DNA of 34,772 nucleotides from Planctomycetaceae bacterium (lineage in GTDB: Bacteria; Planctomycetota; Planctomycetia; Pirellulales; Pirellulaceae), in assembly GCA_002726515.1 (NCBI GenBank), contig PBTE01000046.1, forward strand, positions 1-34,772. Direction: 5' to 3'. Positions 18,322 through 27,149 of this stretch are shown piece by piece. Made by a program: the position numbers and the translations under genes. Each line of letters starts with the position of its first letter. Positions within the stretch are counted from its first letter, which is position 1. The notes under the pieces were generated by a model, which ran no database searches, was not told the origin of the DNA, and saw only the letters and a program-made list of their open reading frames with translations.

Positions 18322-19421
18322 CGTTGAGCTCCTTGCTGGATCGCTGGAATTGCGGAACCGTGGTCAAGATTTAAGACCGGCAGTATCCCCTGGACCGATT
18401 CGTCAATGATCGTCTTGCTGCCGACTTTCCCCAGAATTTCCTGCATGGCTTCCAGATACAAACGTTTCCGGGTCACATCCGGCGCCTTCTCGTATTCGGC
18501 CAACTGGGCCAGAAACGCGTTGACCTTTCCGGCCGCCACAAGTTCCACCCGGTTCTTATAGCCTTCCGCCTCGGCAATCATCTTCTCCCTCATTCCTCGG
18601 GCAGCGGGAATCTTGCTGTTGCGCTCGCCCTGTGCTTCGTTGACGACCTTTTCCTTTTTCTGGCGGGCGCGGTTTACCTCCTGAAAGGCATCCTGCACCT
18701 TGGCGGTGGGGGGCGACGTGGTCTGCAGCTTGACCGTGATGACATCCACACCTGCCTCGAAATCATCCAATTCCTTCTGAATCATAGTCTCCGCTTCCTT
18801 GGCAAGCTTATCACGGCCAATGGTCAACACGTAGTCAATGCTCGAATCACCGACCAGCTTTCGCATCACCGATTCAGAGATATCGCGAATCGCATCGGGC
18901 ACCGCCGGGTTCACCTCGTTCAGAGTACCACTGGCCAGGGCCCTGCGGTCGATCACCTCCGTATTTCCCACCTTGAACAAATACTGCTCCGGGTCGTACA
19001 CGCGATACTGCACAATCCACTCGACATTGCCCAGGTTCAGATCGCCCGTCAGCATTTCGGAGACCGCCAGATCGTCCTTGCTTGTCGGGGCATACCGCGT
19101 CTGGCGACCGGGTCGCTGAGTTTCAAAACCAAATTCCAATGACTGGACCCGTTTAACTGGGACCTTGTAAACCGTTTCGATAGGCCAGGGCCATTTAAAG
19201 TGCAATCCCGGCTCAACCCTTTTCACTGTTTTACCAAACCTGAGCACGACACCTTCGTCACTGGCTTCAATACCATAGACCATGGTCATCCCGACCAATC
19301 CAACACCCGCCACTGCCAGTCCGGCCCAGACCAACCAGATCCACTTGCCGATTTCCTGCCAGGGAATGTTCTCCGGATCGAATCCTCGACCCTGCCAATT
19401 GCCACTTCCGTCTGAGGACAT
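18318..19421 (-). CDS. hflK: HflK, SPFH-domain membrane protease modulator
   Basis: The protein is 367 residues from ATG 19421, with AAGGTG 7 bases upstream. A short glycine-rich cytoplasmic start (SSDGSGNWQGRGFDPENIPW) precedes a membrane helix (about 28-50, IWLVWAGLAVAGVGLVGMTMV), then the SPFH domain (GVVLRFGKTVKRVEPGLHFKWPWPIE, VEWIVQYRVYDPEQYLFKV) and a charged helical stretch (EVNRARQKKEKVVNEAQGER to MREKMIAEAEGYKNRVELV). This is the first gene of an hflK-hflC operon and shares its order with most bacteria. The N-terminal glycine/asparagine region is shorter than in E. coli HflK. The genes are transcribed toward the terminator region at 17104-17147. Confidence 0.93.
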   Translation of the reverse strand: MSSDGSGNWQGRGFDPENIPWQEIGKWIWLVWAGLAVAGVGLVGMTMVYGIEASDEGVVLRFGKTVKRVEPGLHFKWPWPIETVYKVPVKRVQSLEFGFETQRPGRQTRYAPTSKDDLAVSEMLTGDLNLGNVEWIVQYRVYDPEQYLFKVGNTEVIDRRALASGTLNEVNPAVPDAIRDISESVMRKLVGDSSIDYVLTIGRDKLAKEAETMIQKELDDFEAGVDVITVKLQTTSPPTAKVQDAFQEVNRARQKKEKVVNEAQGERNSKIPAARGMREKMIAEAEGYKNRVELVAAGKVNAFLAQLAEYEKAPDVTRKRLYLEAMQEILGKVGSKTIIDESVQGILPVLNLDHGSAIPAIQQGAQR

Positions 19422-20047
19422 CGTTTCACACCTTTGTTACGAATCCATTGAATTGGTAATCGCGAGGCTGGGCCTCGCCACCGGATGCTCCGATACACCA
19501 GATTTCACTCCCAGCGAGTCTACCACTTCCACCTGCAAACGCCAGATGCGGTTGAAATCCGGCCTTCGCTGCAACAGGCCTTCCCAGCAAGTTATGGCAG
19601 CGAGCCTCTTCCGTCTACCCGGTGACAACAGCAAGCCACTCCTGCGACGTGCAACCGGTCATGCCTCGGGTTTTCCTGTAATCCGGAATCTCCCCCCTTT
19701 TCAGCAATCGTTTGTCCCTACCTGGGCCGCGGTTCGTGCGGGGCGCACTTCGAACTACCCCGTCCCTGTCCGGACGGACGACGGCACCAGTTTGTCGGAG
19801 TGAACCACCCTTTTATGACAGCTGTCTCGATTTCGCCGAACAACTTGTTTCCGGCCGGACCTCAAGTGGCCGTTACTCGGCGCGGCACAAAATCAGTAAC
19901 GTGGAACGTGACCGCGTTTCACGACATCAGCACGGCGCAGGTCGACAGTCACCCTCGCGACTGAACAACGTGTCATTTCGGTTGACGAGTGCCTACCAGT
20001 GACGTATGCTGACGCGCCACCTGGGACACTTGGCTGGATCTGGATGA
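19422..20047. other. Intergenic gap between divergent hflK and lipoprotein genes
   Basis: An open frame on the plus strand (19282-19803) mostly shadows hflK and has no family signature. No repeat, RNA or hairpin with T-run was found. Promoters for hflKC and the lipoprotein gene should be here, but I cannot place them. Confidence 0.45.
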
Positions 20048-21469
20048 ATGAAGCTTCACAAGGAACAAACGGATTCGTCTTCACTGGGCAACACGCAGGT
20101 TGGCACCAGTGGATCCTTGGCAGCGACGGGACGTCGTCACGAGTGTCACTCGCTGCGATCTGTATGCCGCCCCTTGACACACCTGGTTGCCACGGTCCTC
20201 GTCGCCATTGTTTTCGGTTGCCAAGGTGAAAGCGGGAAACAACAAGTCAACGGTCCAACTCCCGACCCGGCAACACAAGCGGACCCGGAAGCGACTAATC
20301 GTGGATGGGTACGCATCAGACCCCGGGGAGAGGCCTCCGACAACAGTCAACTTCAGGCTGAAATCCAACGGTTGCAAACCCTCGGCTACGTCAGTGGTTC
20401 CGAGACCCCACTGGACGGTCTGGTCGGTGTTACCGTGCACCATGCTGAACGCACGACCCCCGGCCTGAACGTTGTCATCTCCGGCCACGGACACGAAGCA
20501 TTCCTGATGGATGCAGCGGGCAAAACACTTCATCGGTGGCAAAAAAATATTGAAGAGGTTTTTCCGGGCCGGGAATCCGCTGCGACCCACTTTCGACGCG
20601 CTCATCTGTTTCCCAACGGCGATCTCCTGGTGCTCTATTCCCGTGCCGAGGGCATGGTCAAGCTCGATCGAAACTCGAACGTCTTGTGGGCAACCGATAA
20701 CAAGGCCCACCACGACTTCGAAGTCCAACCCAATGGCGACATTTACGTCCTTGCCCGTACCGCCCACATCATCCCGCACATCGACCCCGAAAAACCGACC
20801 CTGGAAGACTACGTGGTCGTCCTCGACCCTGCGGGCAACGAGAAGCGACGGGTTTCCCTTCTGACAGCCCTCGTAGACTCCGACTTCAAGGAACTTTGGG
20901 CGAACCGCAAAAAACGCACGGGGGACGTGTTTCATACCAACTCGCTGCATGTCTGCGCCGGACAACACGACATCCAGATCGAACCTTTCCGGGACAATCG
21001 AGTCCTGGTCTCCATTCTGCGTTTGAATTTAATCGCCCTGCTCGACATGGACCGGGAGCAGATCGTCTGGACGTTTACGGGTGACTTCAAATTGCAACAC
21101 GACGCTCAACTCCTCACCAACGGTCGTCTTCTGCTGTTCGACAACCGTGGCCTGGGGGAGAGATCAAGAATTCTCGAGTTGGACATTGCCACCGGCAAGG
21201 CCGTTTGGGAATACCCCGGTGATCATCATCAATCCTTCTACTCAAAAACACGCGGACTTGTGAAACGGTTTCCTAACGGGAACACACTGATTACCGAAAC
21301 CGACAGTGGCAGGGCGTTTGAGGTCAGCCCGGCAGGAGAAATCGTCTGGGAATTCTACAATCCGCAGCGTGCCGGGAGCGATGGCCAATTCATCGCGGCC
21401 CTGTTGGCCATGCAGCGACTCCCGGCTGACTTTCCGACCGATTGGCTGATTCCGCTTTCCGAATCCTGA
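20048..21469 (+). CDS. Arylsulfotransferase (ASST)-like beta-propeller lipoprotein
   Basis: The protein is 473 residues from ATG 20048. A hydrophobic stretch ends in IVFGC with the cysteine at residue 58 (LVATVLVAIVFGCQG), a near-consensus lipobox. The 40 residues before it are unusually long for a lipoprotein signal, so the true start may be an in-frame TTG at 20174. The mature part has propeller-like blades with repeated NGD/NGN turns: LFPNGDLLVLYSRAEG, HDFEVQPNGDIYVLAR, LLTNGRLLLFDNRG, FPNGNTLITETDSGRAFEV. This matches arylsulfotransferase-type proteins (ASST/Arylsulfotran_2). Several His residues (for example in ATHFRRAH, NKAHHDFEV and VFHTNSLHV) could serve the catalytic site, but activity is not proven. 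It could equally be a binding propeller. The strand and spacing suggest a single-gene unit. Confidence 0.82.
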   Translation: MKLHKEQTDSSSLGNTQVGTSGSLAATGRRHECHSLRSVCRPLTHLVATVLVAIVFGCQGESGKQQVNGPTPDPATQADPEATNRGWVRIRPRGEASDNSQLQAEIQRLQTLGYVSGSETPLDGLVGVTVHHAERTTPGLNVVISGHGHEAFLMDAAGKTLHRWQKNIEEVFPGRESAATHFRRAHLFPNGDLLVLYSRAEGMVKLDRNSNVLWATDNKAHHDFEVQPNGDIYVLARTAHIIPHIDPEKPTLEDYVVVLDPAGNEKRRVSLLTALVDSDFKELWANRKKRTGDVFHTNSLHVCAGQHDIQIEPFRDNRVLVSILRLNLIALLDMDREQIVWTFTGDFKLQHDAQLLTNGRLLLFDNRGLGERSRILELDIATGKAVWEYPGDHHQSFYSKTRGLVKRFPNGNTLITETDSGRAFEVSPAGEIVWEFYNPQRAGSDGQFIAALLAMQRLPADFPTDWLIPLSES

Positions 21470-21821
21470 CCTTTTCGCGGAAACACAGTACAAAACCGGA
21501 ACCGTCAAGAGGAAGTGAAATGAACTTCCCAGTTCTTGTGCACAACCCACCGCAGCTTGAATTCATAAGTTGCCCGGCATAGCAGACGGTACGGCACCCG
21601 CTTGCACTTGAAGCGCAGATTATGATCAACTACGATGCTGACGTTCTGTTTTGGTGGCACGTGCCTGTCCGTTGAACACAAAATGAAATACTGACTATGT
21701 GGCACCATGGCAGTCAATTCAGGCGACTGCACCTGCGGGGACCTGCCCCGGAGTGTGTCCGCGTCTCGTGCGTCGTTGCACCACTGGCTGCGAGCAGTCG
21801 TTCAGTTGCGGCCGCCCGACC
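21470..21821. other. Intergenic gap before the DUF1559 pseudogene
   Basis: The minus-strand frame at about 21505-21732 and the short plus-strand frames show no family signature. The sequence is relatively A/T-rich compared with flanking genes. It may hold decayed sequence belonging to the pseudogene that follows, but nothing can be identified. Confidence 0.4.
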
Positions 21822-22021
21822 GCACACGGCTTTACGCTGATAGAACTCCTGGTAGTCATCGGTATCCTAATAGCGATTTTGTGCCGGCAGTGCAAGTGCC
21901 CCCGAGGCGGCACGGCGTATCGAGTGCGCCAACAACCTGAAGCCCGGACCTTTACTGGCACGCCACTTTCAACAGACCAGTTACCAAGAACGTTTTTTTC
22001 TCGCCTGGAAACACCGTGACC
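21822..22021 (+). pseudogene. Remnant of a DUF1559 prepilin-type protein gene, frameshifted
   Basis: The start of a planctomycete DUF1559 gene is recognisable in three frames. Frame A at 21822 reads AHGFTLIELLVVIGILIAIL, the type IV prepilin-like methylation motif and helix. Frame B at 21881 reads VPAVQ. Frame C at 21904-21942 reads EAARRIECANNLK. Together they reproduce the family order of helix, PAVQAAR, EAARRxxCxNNLK. The PAVQ-to-EAARR interval is 8 bases where 9 are expected, showing a one-base deletion, and a further short deletion lies after IAIL. A later FFSPGNTV (21995-22018) resembles the conserved PPGN stretch. No further conserved part was found, so the rest is lost. Intact members are exported with a pseudopilin-like N-terminus and are hugely amplified in this phylum. 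Confidence 0.8.
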
Positions 22022-22087
22022 TATCCTCGACCGGCAAAACTACCGTTGCTCCCAACACCTTCTCTGTGAACCAACGAGACCTGTCGT

Positions 22088-23287
22088 ATGCTTCCAGCAA
22101 AATCGACCAGCACCTTGCTTACCGCGCTGCTCATTGTCACCTTGGTAACTCCCTCATCCACCCGTGCCGCCGATCCCCAACGCCAGCGGCGAATCCTTTA
22201 CAATTTCGACGGTGACTCTTGCATGTCCACCCGGGCGGCAAGCCAGGGCCCTGTTGCAACCACGCTTGATGATCTCAAGAGATTGATTTCAGAAATTGCC
22301 TACGACGGCAGCCAGGTCGACACGATGCTGGTCTGCACCAACGCCCAGGTGATGTACTACCCGACTCGAGTGGGAACCATGCGCGGCGCCTTGTCCAGTG
22401 CTGCCCAACGCGAGCAATGGCCCGCATTGGAAAAGCAACGTTTCGAAAACATGAATCGCTTTTTTGAAGCCGGTATCGATCCGTATGCCATCATGCTGGC
22501 CGAAGCAAAAAAACGAGGCCTCGAAGCGTTGCTCACCTTCCGCATGAACGACGACCACGGATACGATTTTCTCCGCACACAATTCAAGCAGGACCATCCC
22601 GAATATGGTCTGCAACGTGCCACCTCGCTGGACTTCGTCCACCAGGAGGTACGTGATTACGTTTTCCTTTTAATCCAGGAAGCGGCGCGGCGCTACCAGT
22701 GTGATGGTATCGAGTTGGACTTCAATCGTTATCCGAGATTCTTTGGAGGCGGGACCACCGATGAACGGGTTTCCAAGATGAACTCGCTGGTCCAAAGGGT
22801 TCGAACCATGCTCGACGAGGTCGGTCTCGAACGTGGGAGGCGCCTGGTCCTGGGAGTTCGCGTCCCGACCAACAATGCCCGCAGTTCGGCCACCCTCGAG
22901 TCGTCTCGAGAAATCGGCTGCGACGTGGTCGCCTGGACGGAGAACGGTTGGGTGGACTTCGTCACGGTTTCAGAGTTCCTGTTCGCAAATTACGATTTGC
23001 CACTCAAGCCCTGGACCGAGGCAATCCAAAACGTCCCGGTGTACGGGGGTATTGAATGCGTCCAGCGGCCCGGCAAAAAAGAAGACCGTCTGACGCCCGA
23101 CAAATACCGCCGCGCTGCGCGCAACCGGTGGCGGGACGGTGCTGACGGCATCTACCTGTTCAACTTCTTTACCACGCGCGAACACCCCACCGACGCCTAC
23201 GACCCTCCTTTTCAGGTCCTCAAGGATCTGGGCGACAGGAAAGCTTTGCTGAAGTTTCCGACAACCGTTGGCGTCCCGGATTCCTAG
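22088..23287 (+). CDS. Secreted glycoside-hydrolase-like TIM-barrel protein (GH10-like/GHL)
   Basis: The protein is 399 residues from ATG 22088, preceded by a weak GAGA. A signal peptide is visible (TLLTALLIVTLVTPSSTRA, about residues 9-27). The body follows a TIM-barrel pattern: RRILYNFDGDSCM (strand 1), VDTMLVCTNAQVMYYP, GLEALLTFRMNDDHG, then YQCDGIELDFNRYPRFF (about 203-219), where D206, E209 and D211 sit at a strand end as expected for glycosidase-like active sites, then RRLVLGVRVPTN, WVDFVTVSEF, and ADGIYLFNFFT near the C-terminus. This layout matches the family-10-like glycosyl hydrolase group common in planctomycetes. The substrate cannot be inferred. It is not certain that it is catalytically active. 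It follows directly after the DUF1559 pseudogene. Confidence 0.83.
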   Translation: MLPAKSTSTLLTALLIVTLVTPSSTRAADPQRQRRILYNFDGDSCMSTRAASQGPVATTLDDLKRLISEIAYDGSQVDTMLVCTNAQVMYYPTRVGTMRGALSSAAQREQWPALEKQRFENMNRFFEAGIDPYAIMLAEAKKRGLEALLTFRMNDDHGYDFLRTQFKQDHPEYGLQRATSLDFVHQEVRDYVFLLIQEAARRYQCDGIELDFNRYPRFFGGGTTDERVSKMNSLVQRVRTMLDEVGLERGRRLVLGVRVPTNNARSSATLESSREIGCDVVAWTENGWVDFVTVSEFLFANYDLPLKPWTEAIQNVPVYGGIECVQRPGKKEDRLTPDKYRRAARNRWRDGADGIYLFNFFTTREHPTDAYDPPFQVLKDLGDRKALLKFPTTVGVPDS

Positions 23288-23893
23288 CTCACCGGGAGTC
23301 GAATCTACCGGGGTGGACCGGTGAAAACGGCCTGCAATGGATTTCTGACGGGTCCGCTCTTACCACCAGCCGGTTACGATTCTATGCCCTCAGCAATCCG
23401 CTGATCGTACCGGAGGTTCCAGAACCCTCACCACGGACCTTGTCTTCCACATCACCACCCCAAGGCCGCAATGGAAACGCAGTCGTGGGAAGCCAGTACC
23501 AGCGCACCGTGCATTTTCACATTACCTGCAAAAACTGCACCTGCAAACTGCTCCGGCGCTGTTCATGCTATCGTGACTCTCCACAACCACAAGCCTCCGC
23601 ACAACGGACAAATCGACCCGACTGCCTGAACCGGTTATCGAAAGCACCGGCGTTTACAATCGCCCAAAACTCTAAACAACCGGCTGGTTGCGACCTCCGC
23701 ATCGTGTAAAATGAACGGTTTGGAAGACAAATTCAGGAGCAAAGAACGCGGCAGGCGGGTTTCGCTTGACATTGCCAGCACCTATCAATTCCAATGGCAA
23801 TGGTTGGAACCCGGCGTGGCACTCACCATAGTTATAAAACTTGATCGTCCCGAACCGGATGAGCATACAGGGTAAGAGGTAAGGAGGCTTCGA
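23288..23893. other. Intergenic gap upstream of the DUF1501 gene
   Basis: A plus frame open from about 23280 to 23709 has no start-supported coding signature; it includes VPEPS but no membrane helix after it. A GTGTAAAATG word at 23704-23713, similar to one at 26966-26974 in another upstream region, may be a -10-like element. No terminator or repeat was seen. Confidence 0.4.
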
Positions 23894-25219
23894 TTGAAGT
23901 CCTCAAATCGACGAAGTTTTCTGCAGCAGGTGCTGACAGGAATGGGAGCGATCAGCATTCCTGGCATTTCCAGGTTGCGCGCCGAAGCAGGGCTCTCCGC
24001 GCAAACGAAGGACACGTCGCTGATCCTGCTCTGGCAGGACGGCGGACCGAGCCACTTTGAAACGTTTGACCCCAAACCTGAAGCCCCGTCAGAAATTCGC
24101 GGTGATCTGGGAGCAATTCCCACTCGCCTCCCAGGCATTCAATTCTGCGAGGTGTTGCCGCGACTGGCAAACCTTGCCGACCGGTTCACGGTGATCCGTT
24201 CGTTACACCAGGCGTCGTCCAGTCACGTGTCCGCCACGCACACGTTCGTGACCGGGTATGACCGCACGGGAACGATCGCAGGACCGCCGGCCCATCCTGA
24301 CCTTTCCGTGATCATCAACCGCATGCGGGAAAGCCAGCACGGGCACATGCTCAATTACGTTGGCATCCCGGGCCAACCGCGCGGCGGACCGGCTTACCTT
24401 GGTCCCAGCTACGGCCCTTTCCAAGTCACCGAAGATCCCTCCAAGCCAGACTTCAAAGTGGACAATTTGCGGCTTCCCGAAACCGCCTCACATGGCCGAG
24501 TCCGCCAGCGGCTACGCCTTCTGGACCAGGTTGAGCGACTGCGGCGAGACCTTGACGTCTCGGGGACCCTCCAATCGATGGACCACTTTCGCCGGAAAGC
24601 CCACGAACTCGTCTTGGGTGATGCTGCTGAGGCGTTTGACCTGTCACAGGAAGACCCACGCTTGCGCCAACGGTACGGGATGCACATGGCCGGTCAACAG
24701 GCGCTACTGGCGCGTCGACTGGTCGAATCCGGTGTCAGTGTGGTGACCGTCCGGTGTCATCCACCTGGTCCGTGGCACGACTCGTGGGACGACCATCCTT
24801 GCGGAACTCACGTTTTCGGAACCATGAAAGGCCGGGGTCCTTTGTTCGACCAAACGGTGAGTGCCTTGATCGAGGATCTGGGTGAGCGGGGACTTGATGA
24901 AAAAGTTTTGCTGGTGGTGGCGGGTGAATTTGGTCGAACGCCAAAAGTTCGCGACTTCGACGGAGTCCCGGGTCGCGATCACTGGGGACATGCCGGCTGC
25001 GCATTGATCTACGGAGGTGGCATGCAGATGGGCCAGGTCATCGGGGCCACCAACGCCCATGGCGAACGTCCGTCAGAACGCCCGATCCTACCCCAGGACA
25101 TCCTGGCCACAATCTACCAGTTTCTCGGTATTAACACACACCACATGTTTACCGACTACAGTGGTCAACCGTTTCCCATCCTGCCGCACGGAACATCAAT
25201 CCCCGAACTCACCGGTTAG
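23894..25219 (+). CDS. DUF1501 Tat-exported protein
   Basis: The protein is 441 residues. The start is TTG 23894, chosen because AAGGAGG lies 6 bases upstream, a near-perfect Shine-Dalgarno sequence. A twin-arginine signal (SNRRSFLQQVLTGMGAISIPG) leads the protein. The DUF1501 core has the alkaline-phosphatase-superfamily layout: ILLWQDGGPSHFETFDPKPEAP near the start, VIRSLHQASSSHVSATHTFVTG, VVTVRCHPPGPWHDSWDDH, then LLVVAGEFGRTPKVRDFDGVPGRDHWGHAGCALIYGGGMQMGQVIGATN, which matches metal-ligand regions of the family. In Planctomycetota DUF1501 genes normally sit beside DUF1549/DUF1553 genes; here it stands alone, convergent with a HEAT-repeat gene. The function is unknown; the fold suggests a phosphatase/sulfatase relative with unproven activity. 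Confidence 0.94.
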   Translation: MKSSNRRSFLQQVLTGMGAISIPGISRLRAEAGLSAQTKDTSLILLWQDGGPSHFETFDPKPEAPSEIRGDLGAIPTRLPGIQFCEVLPRLANLADRFTVIRSLHQASSSHVSATHTFVTGYDRTGTIAGPPAHPDLSVIINRMRESQHGHMLNYVGIPGQPRGGPAYLGPSYGPFQVTEDPSKPDFKVDNLRLPETASHGRVRQRLRLLDQVERLRRDLDVSGTLQSMDHFRRKAHELVLGDAAEAFDLSQEDPRLRQRYGMHMAGQQALLARRLVESGVSVVTVRCHPPGPWHDSWDDHPCGTHVFGTMKGRGPLFDQTVSALIEDLGERGLDEKVLLVVAGEFGRTPKVRDFDGVPGRDHWGHAGCALIYGGGMQMGQVIGATNAHGERPSERPILPQDILATIYQFLGINTHHMFTDYSGQPFPILPHGTSIPELTG

Positions 25220-25272
25220 AAGCCCTCCTCTCCCCAAGCCGGTCCGGCCACCTCAATTTGCACCCCGTACGA

Positions 25273-26739
25273 TCAGGAACCCTTGCCCGGGTCTTCGTCG
25301 TCCCGTTGGATCTGGCCCAGAGCATAGACGGCCGATGCACGGAGTGCCTTGTCGTTGTCTTGTGCTGCCTCAATCAGACGTGGTACGGCTTGACCGGCTG
25401 CCGGACCGATCCGACCCAGAGCGTAAGCGGCCGACGAGCAGACCCGCTTGTCAACATCCTCCAGACTCTCGATCAGAGCGGGCACGGCCTCCAGCGCGAC
25501 AGGCCCCATCTGGCCCAGAACACGAGTGGCCCACCTCCGAACGTGCGGGTCCGTGGGCTCCAACTCCCTGCCGACAGCAGGCACCGCGGGCCTGCCGATC
25601 TGGACCAGCGCGCTGGCCCCGCGCCCCCGCACCTGAAAATTGGCGTCCTGCAAAGCTGTTTCGATGAGAGCGGGCACCGCCCGGTGCGCGGCCGGGCCAA
25701 TGTTGCCCAGGGCAATGACCGTCGACAAACGAACGCGTGCATCTTTGTCCTGTAATCGTTCGTTCAAAGAGGGTACAGCCTCTTGAGCTATCGAACCCAT
25801 TCTACCAACAGCCTGGGCTGCGGCCGAACGCATTTGTGGATCCTCGTCGTACAGCGATTTGACCAGAGTCGGCACAGATTCTTTGGCATGCGGCCCCAGT
25901 TCTCCCAGGGCATACATCGAATGCCGGACAACGTTCCGGTCGTCATCATGCAAACTTTCGACAAGAGCTGGCACAGCCGAAACACCGATTTTGCTGAGGG
26001 CAAAGGCGGCCTGTTTGCCGACGTCCCGGTCTCGTAACAACTTGATCAACTCCGGCACAGCACGCTCGGCATGCAGCCCAATCCGGCCCAGAGCGGACAC
26101 AGCCGATGAACGAACCCGGAAGTCCTGGTCCTGCAAAAACTTGATCAAGTACGGGACAGCATCTTTGGCACCCGGACCACACTGCCCCAGTGCCACCACG
26201 GCAGGTGTGCGAAGGTGCTCGTCCTGCAGTGCCTTGATAAAATATGTAACCGCCTCGTCAACAGGTCCAATCCGGTTCACGGCCAATGCCATGGACAAGC
26301 GGGCCCGCGAATCTCCATCGTGCAGCGCCGCGGCCAGCAGGCGTGGTACAGCGTCCTGGGCCGCCGGCCCCATCTCTCCCAGGGCTGCCGCGGCAGAGGA
26401 GCGGACCTCCTGTTGTTCGTCCCCGATCCGACTGATGAGCGCCGGTACAGCACTTTGGGCCGCCGGACCAATTCGGCCCAATGCATAGGCCGCCGACGAA
26501 CGGACTTTGTAGCTGGAGTCTTGCAGCGCCTCGATGAGATCCGGCACAGCGTCCTGGGCTGCCGGACCAAGCTGCCCCAAAGCATATGCCGCCAGAGAGC
26601 GGAACCCGCCGTCATCGTCTTTCAATCTTTTGGTAAGTGCCAGCACGCCCACCGCCTGGTCACTCGCCCGGACAGCGGGGGACCACAGGGGTGCCGATAA
26701 GAGCGGCCACGTCACGGCGACAACGACCCACCCCCGCAT
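25273..26739 (-). CDS. Exported HEAT-repeat protein, about 14 repeats
   Basis: The protein is 488 residues from ATG 26739, with GGAGG 8 bases upstream; the open frame reaches 27228 but the extra 163 residues lack repeats and overlap the divergent gene. A signal peptide is visible (GWVVVAVTWPLLSAPLWSPAVRA). The rest is about 14 HEAT/PBS-lyase-type repeats of roughly 28-37 residues with the pattern D-x-D-x-x-VRSSAAYALGRIGPAA-x-x-AVPALIEAL. Repeats at about residues 205-215 (rough position) and the 7th and 11th units are shortened. Such arrays form curved solenoids for protein-protein binding. The last unit ends with QIQRDDEDPGKGS. Export, not the common cytoplasmic phycobilin-lyase role, is suggested by the signal peptide. 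Nothing in the sequence identifies its partner. Confidence 0.9.
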   Translation of the reverse strand: MRGWVVVAVTWPLLSAPLWSPAVRASDQAVGVLALTKRLKDDDGGFRSLAAYALGQLGPAAQDAVPDLIEALQDSSYKVRSSAAYALGRIGPAAQSAVPALISRIGDEQQEVRSSAAAALGEMGPAAQDAVPRLLAAALHDGDSRARLSMALAVNRIGPVDEAVTYFIKALQDEHLRTPAVVALGQCGPGAKDAVPYLIKFLQDQDFRVRSSAVSALGRIGLHAERAVPELIKLLRDRDVGKQAAFALSKIGVSAVPALVESLHDDDRNVVRHSMYALGELGPHAKESVPTLVKSLYDEDPQMRSAAAQAVGRMGSIAQEAVPSLNERLQDKDARVRLSTVIALGNIGPAAHRAVPALIETALQDANFQVRGRGASALVQIGRPAVPAVGRELEPTDPHVRRWATRVLGQMGPVALEAVPALIESLEDVDKRVCSSAAYALGRIGPAAGQAVPRLIEAAQDNDKALRASAVYALGQIQRDDEDPGKGS

Positions 26740-27149
26740 TCGTTTGGCCTCCGACGATTCACTCAACCAGCAGTCTGTCATTGCCAGGTTCACTCTCCCA
26801 ATCGATACGGCCCGTTGTGCACACCAGCCCACTAATAAGAAGTTTAATTTGCTTGACCTGGTGTTGCAAAGCGCCAACAACCGCTCCCTTAGAAAACCAA
26901 CCGCACGGCGGCAAGATATTTTCTGATTTCCGATAACGTCTTGCCAGATTTCGCAGGCTTTACCGTGTAAAATAGCACGAGCGTTCCGTGGCGAATACCG
27001 CTGTAATCGATTGGCCCCTTTGCGTGCCCCGGAGAAAAGCCTGCCGATTGGTTTCTGAAGTTGCAGTTGCCCTGGTGGGGCCGATAATTGCAACCATTTT
27101 CGCTGTGTGCGAGTGATCCTCCCCCATCCACTTCCATTGGAGTCACCTG
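26740..27149. promoter_or_regulatory. Divergent promoter region, HEAT-repeat and propeller genes
   Basis: The gap lies between divergent starts at 26739 and 27150. A GTGTAAAAT word at 26966-26974 could be a -10 for the rightward gene, with TTGCCA at 26941 as a -35-like word, but their spacing (21 bases) is longer than usual. TTGGAG lies 7 bases before the propeller gene start. No other gene is present. Confidence 0.3.

Noticed and set aside
20081..20968. A 295-residue minus-strand open frame over the ASST-like gene
   Set aside because: It is antisense to a gene with clear blade repeats and a lipobox.
23280..23709. Plus-strand open stretch containing VPEPS, possibly a decayed PEP-CTERM protein
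   Set aside because: No hydrophobic helix or Arg cluster follows the motif and no supported start is present; one five-residue match is weak evidence.
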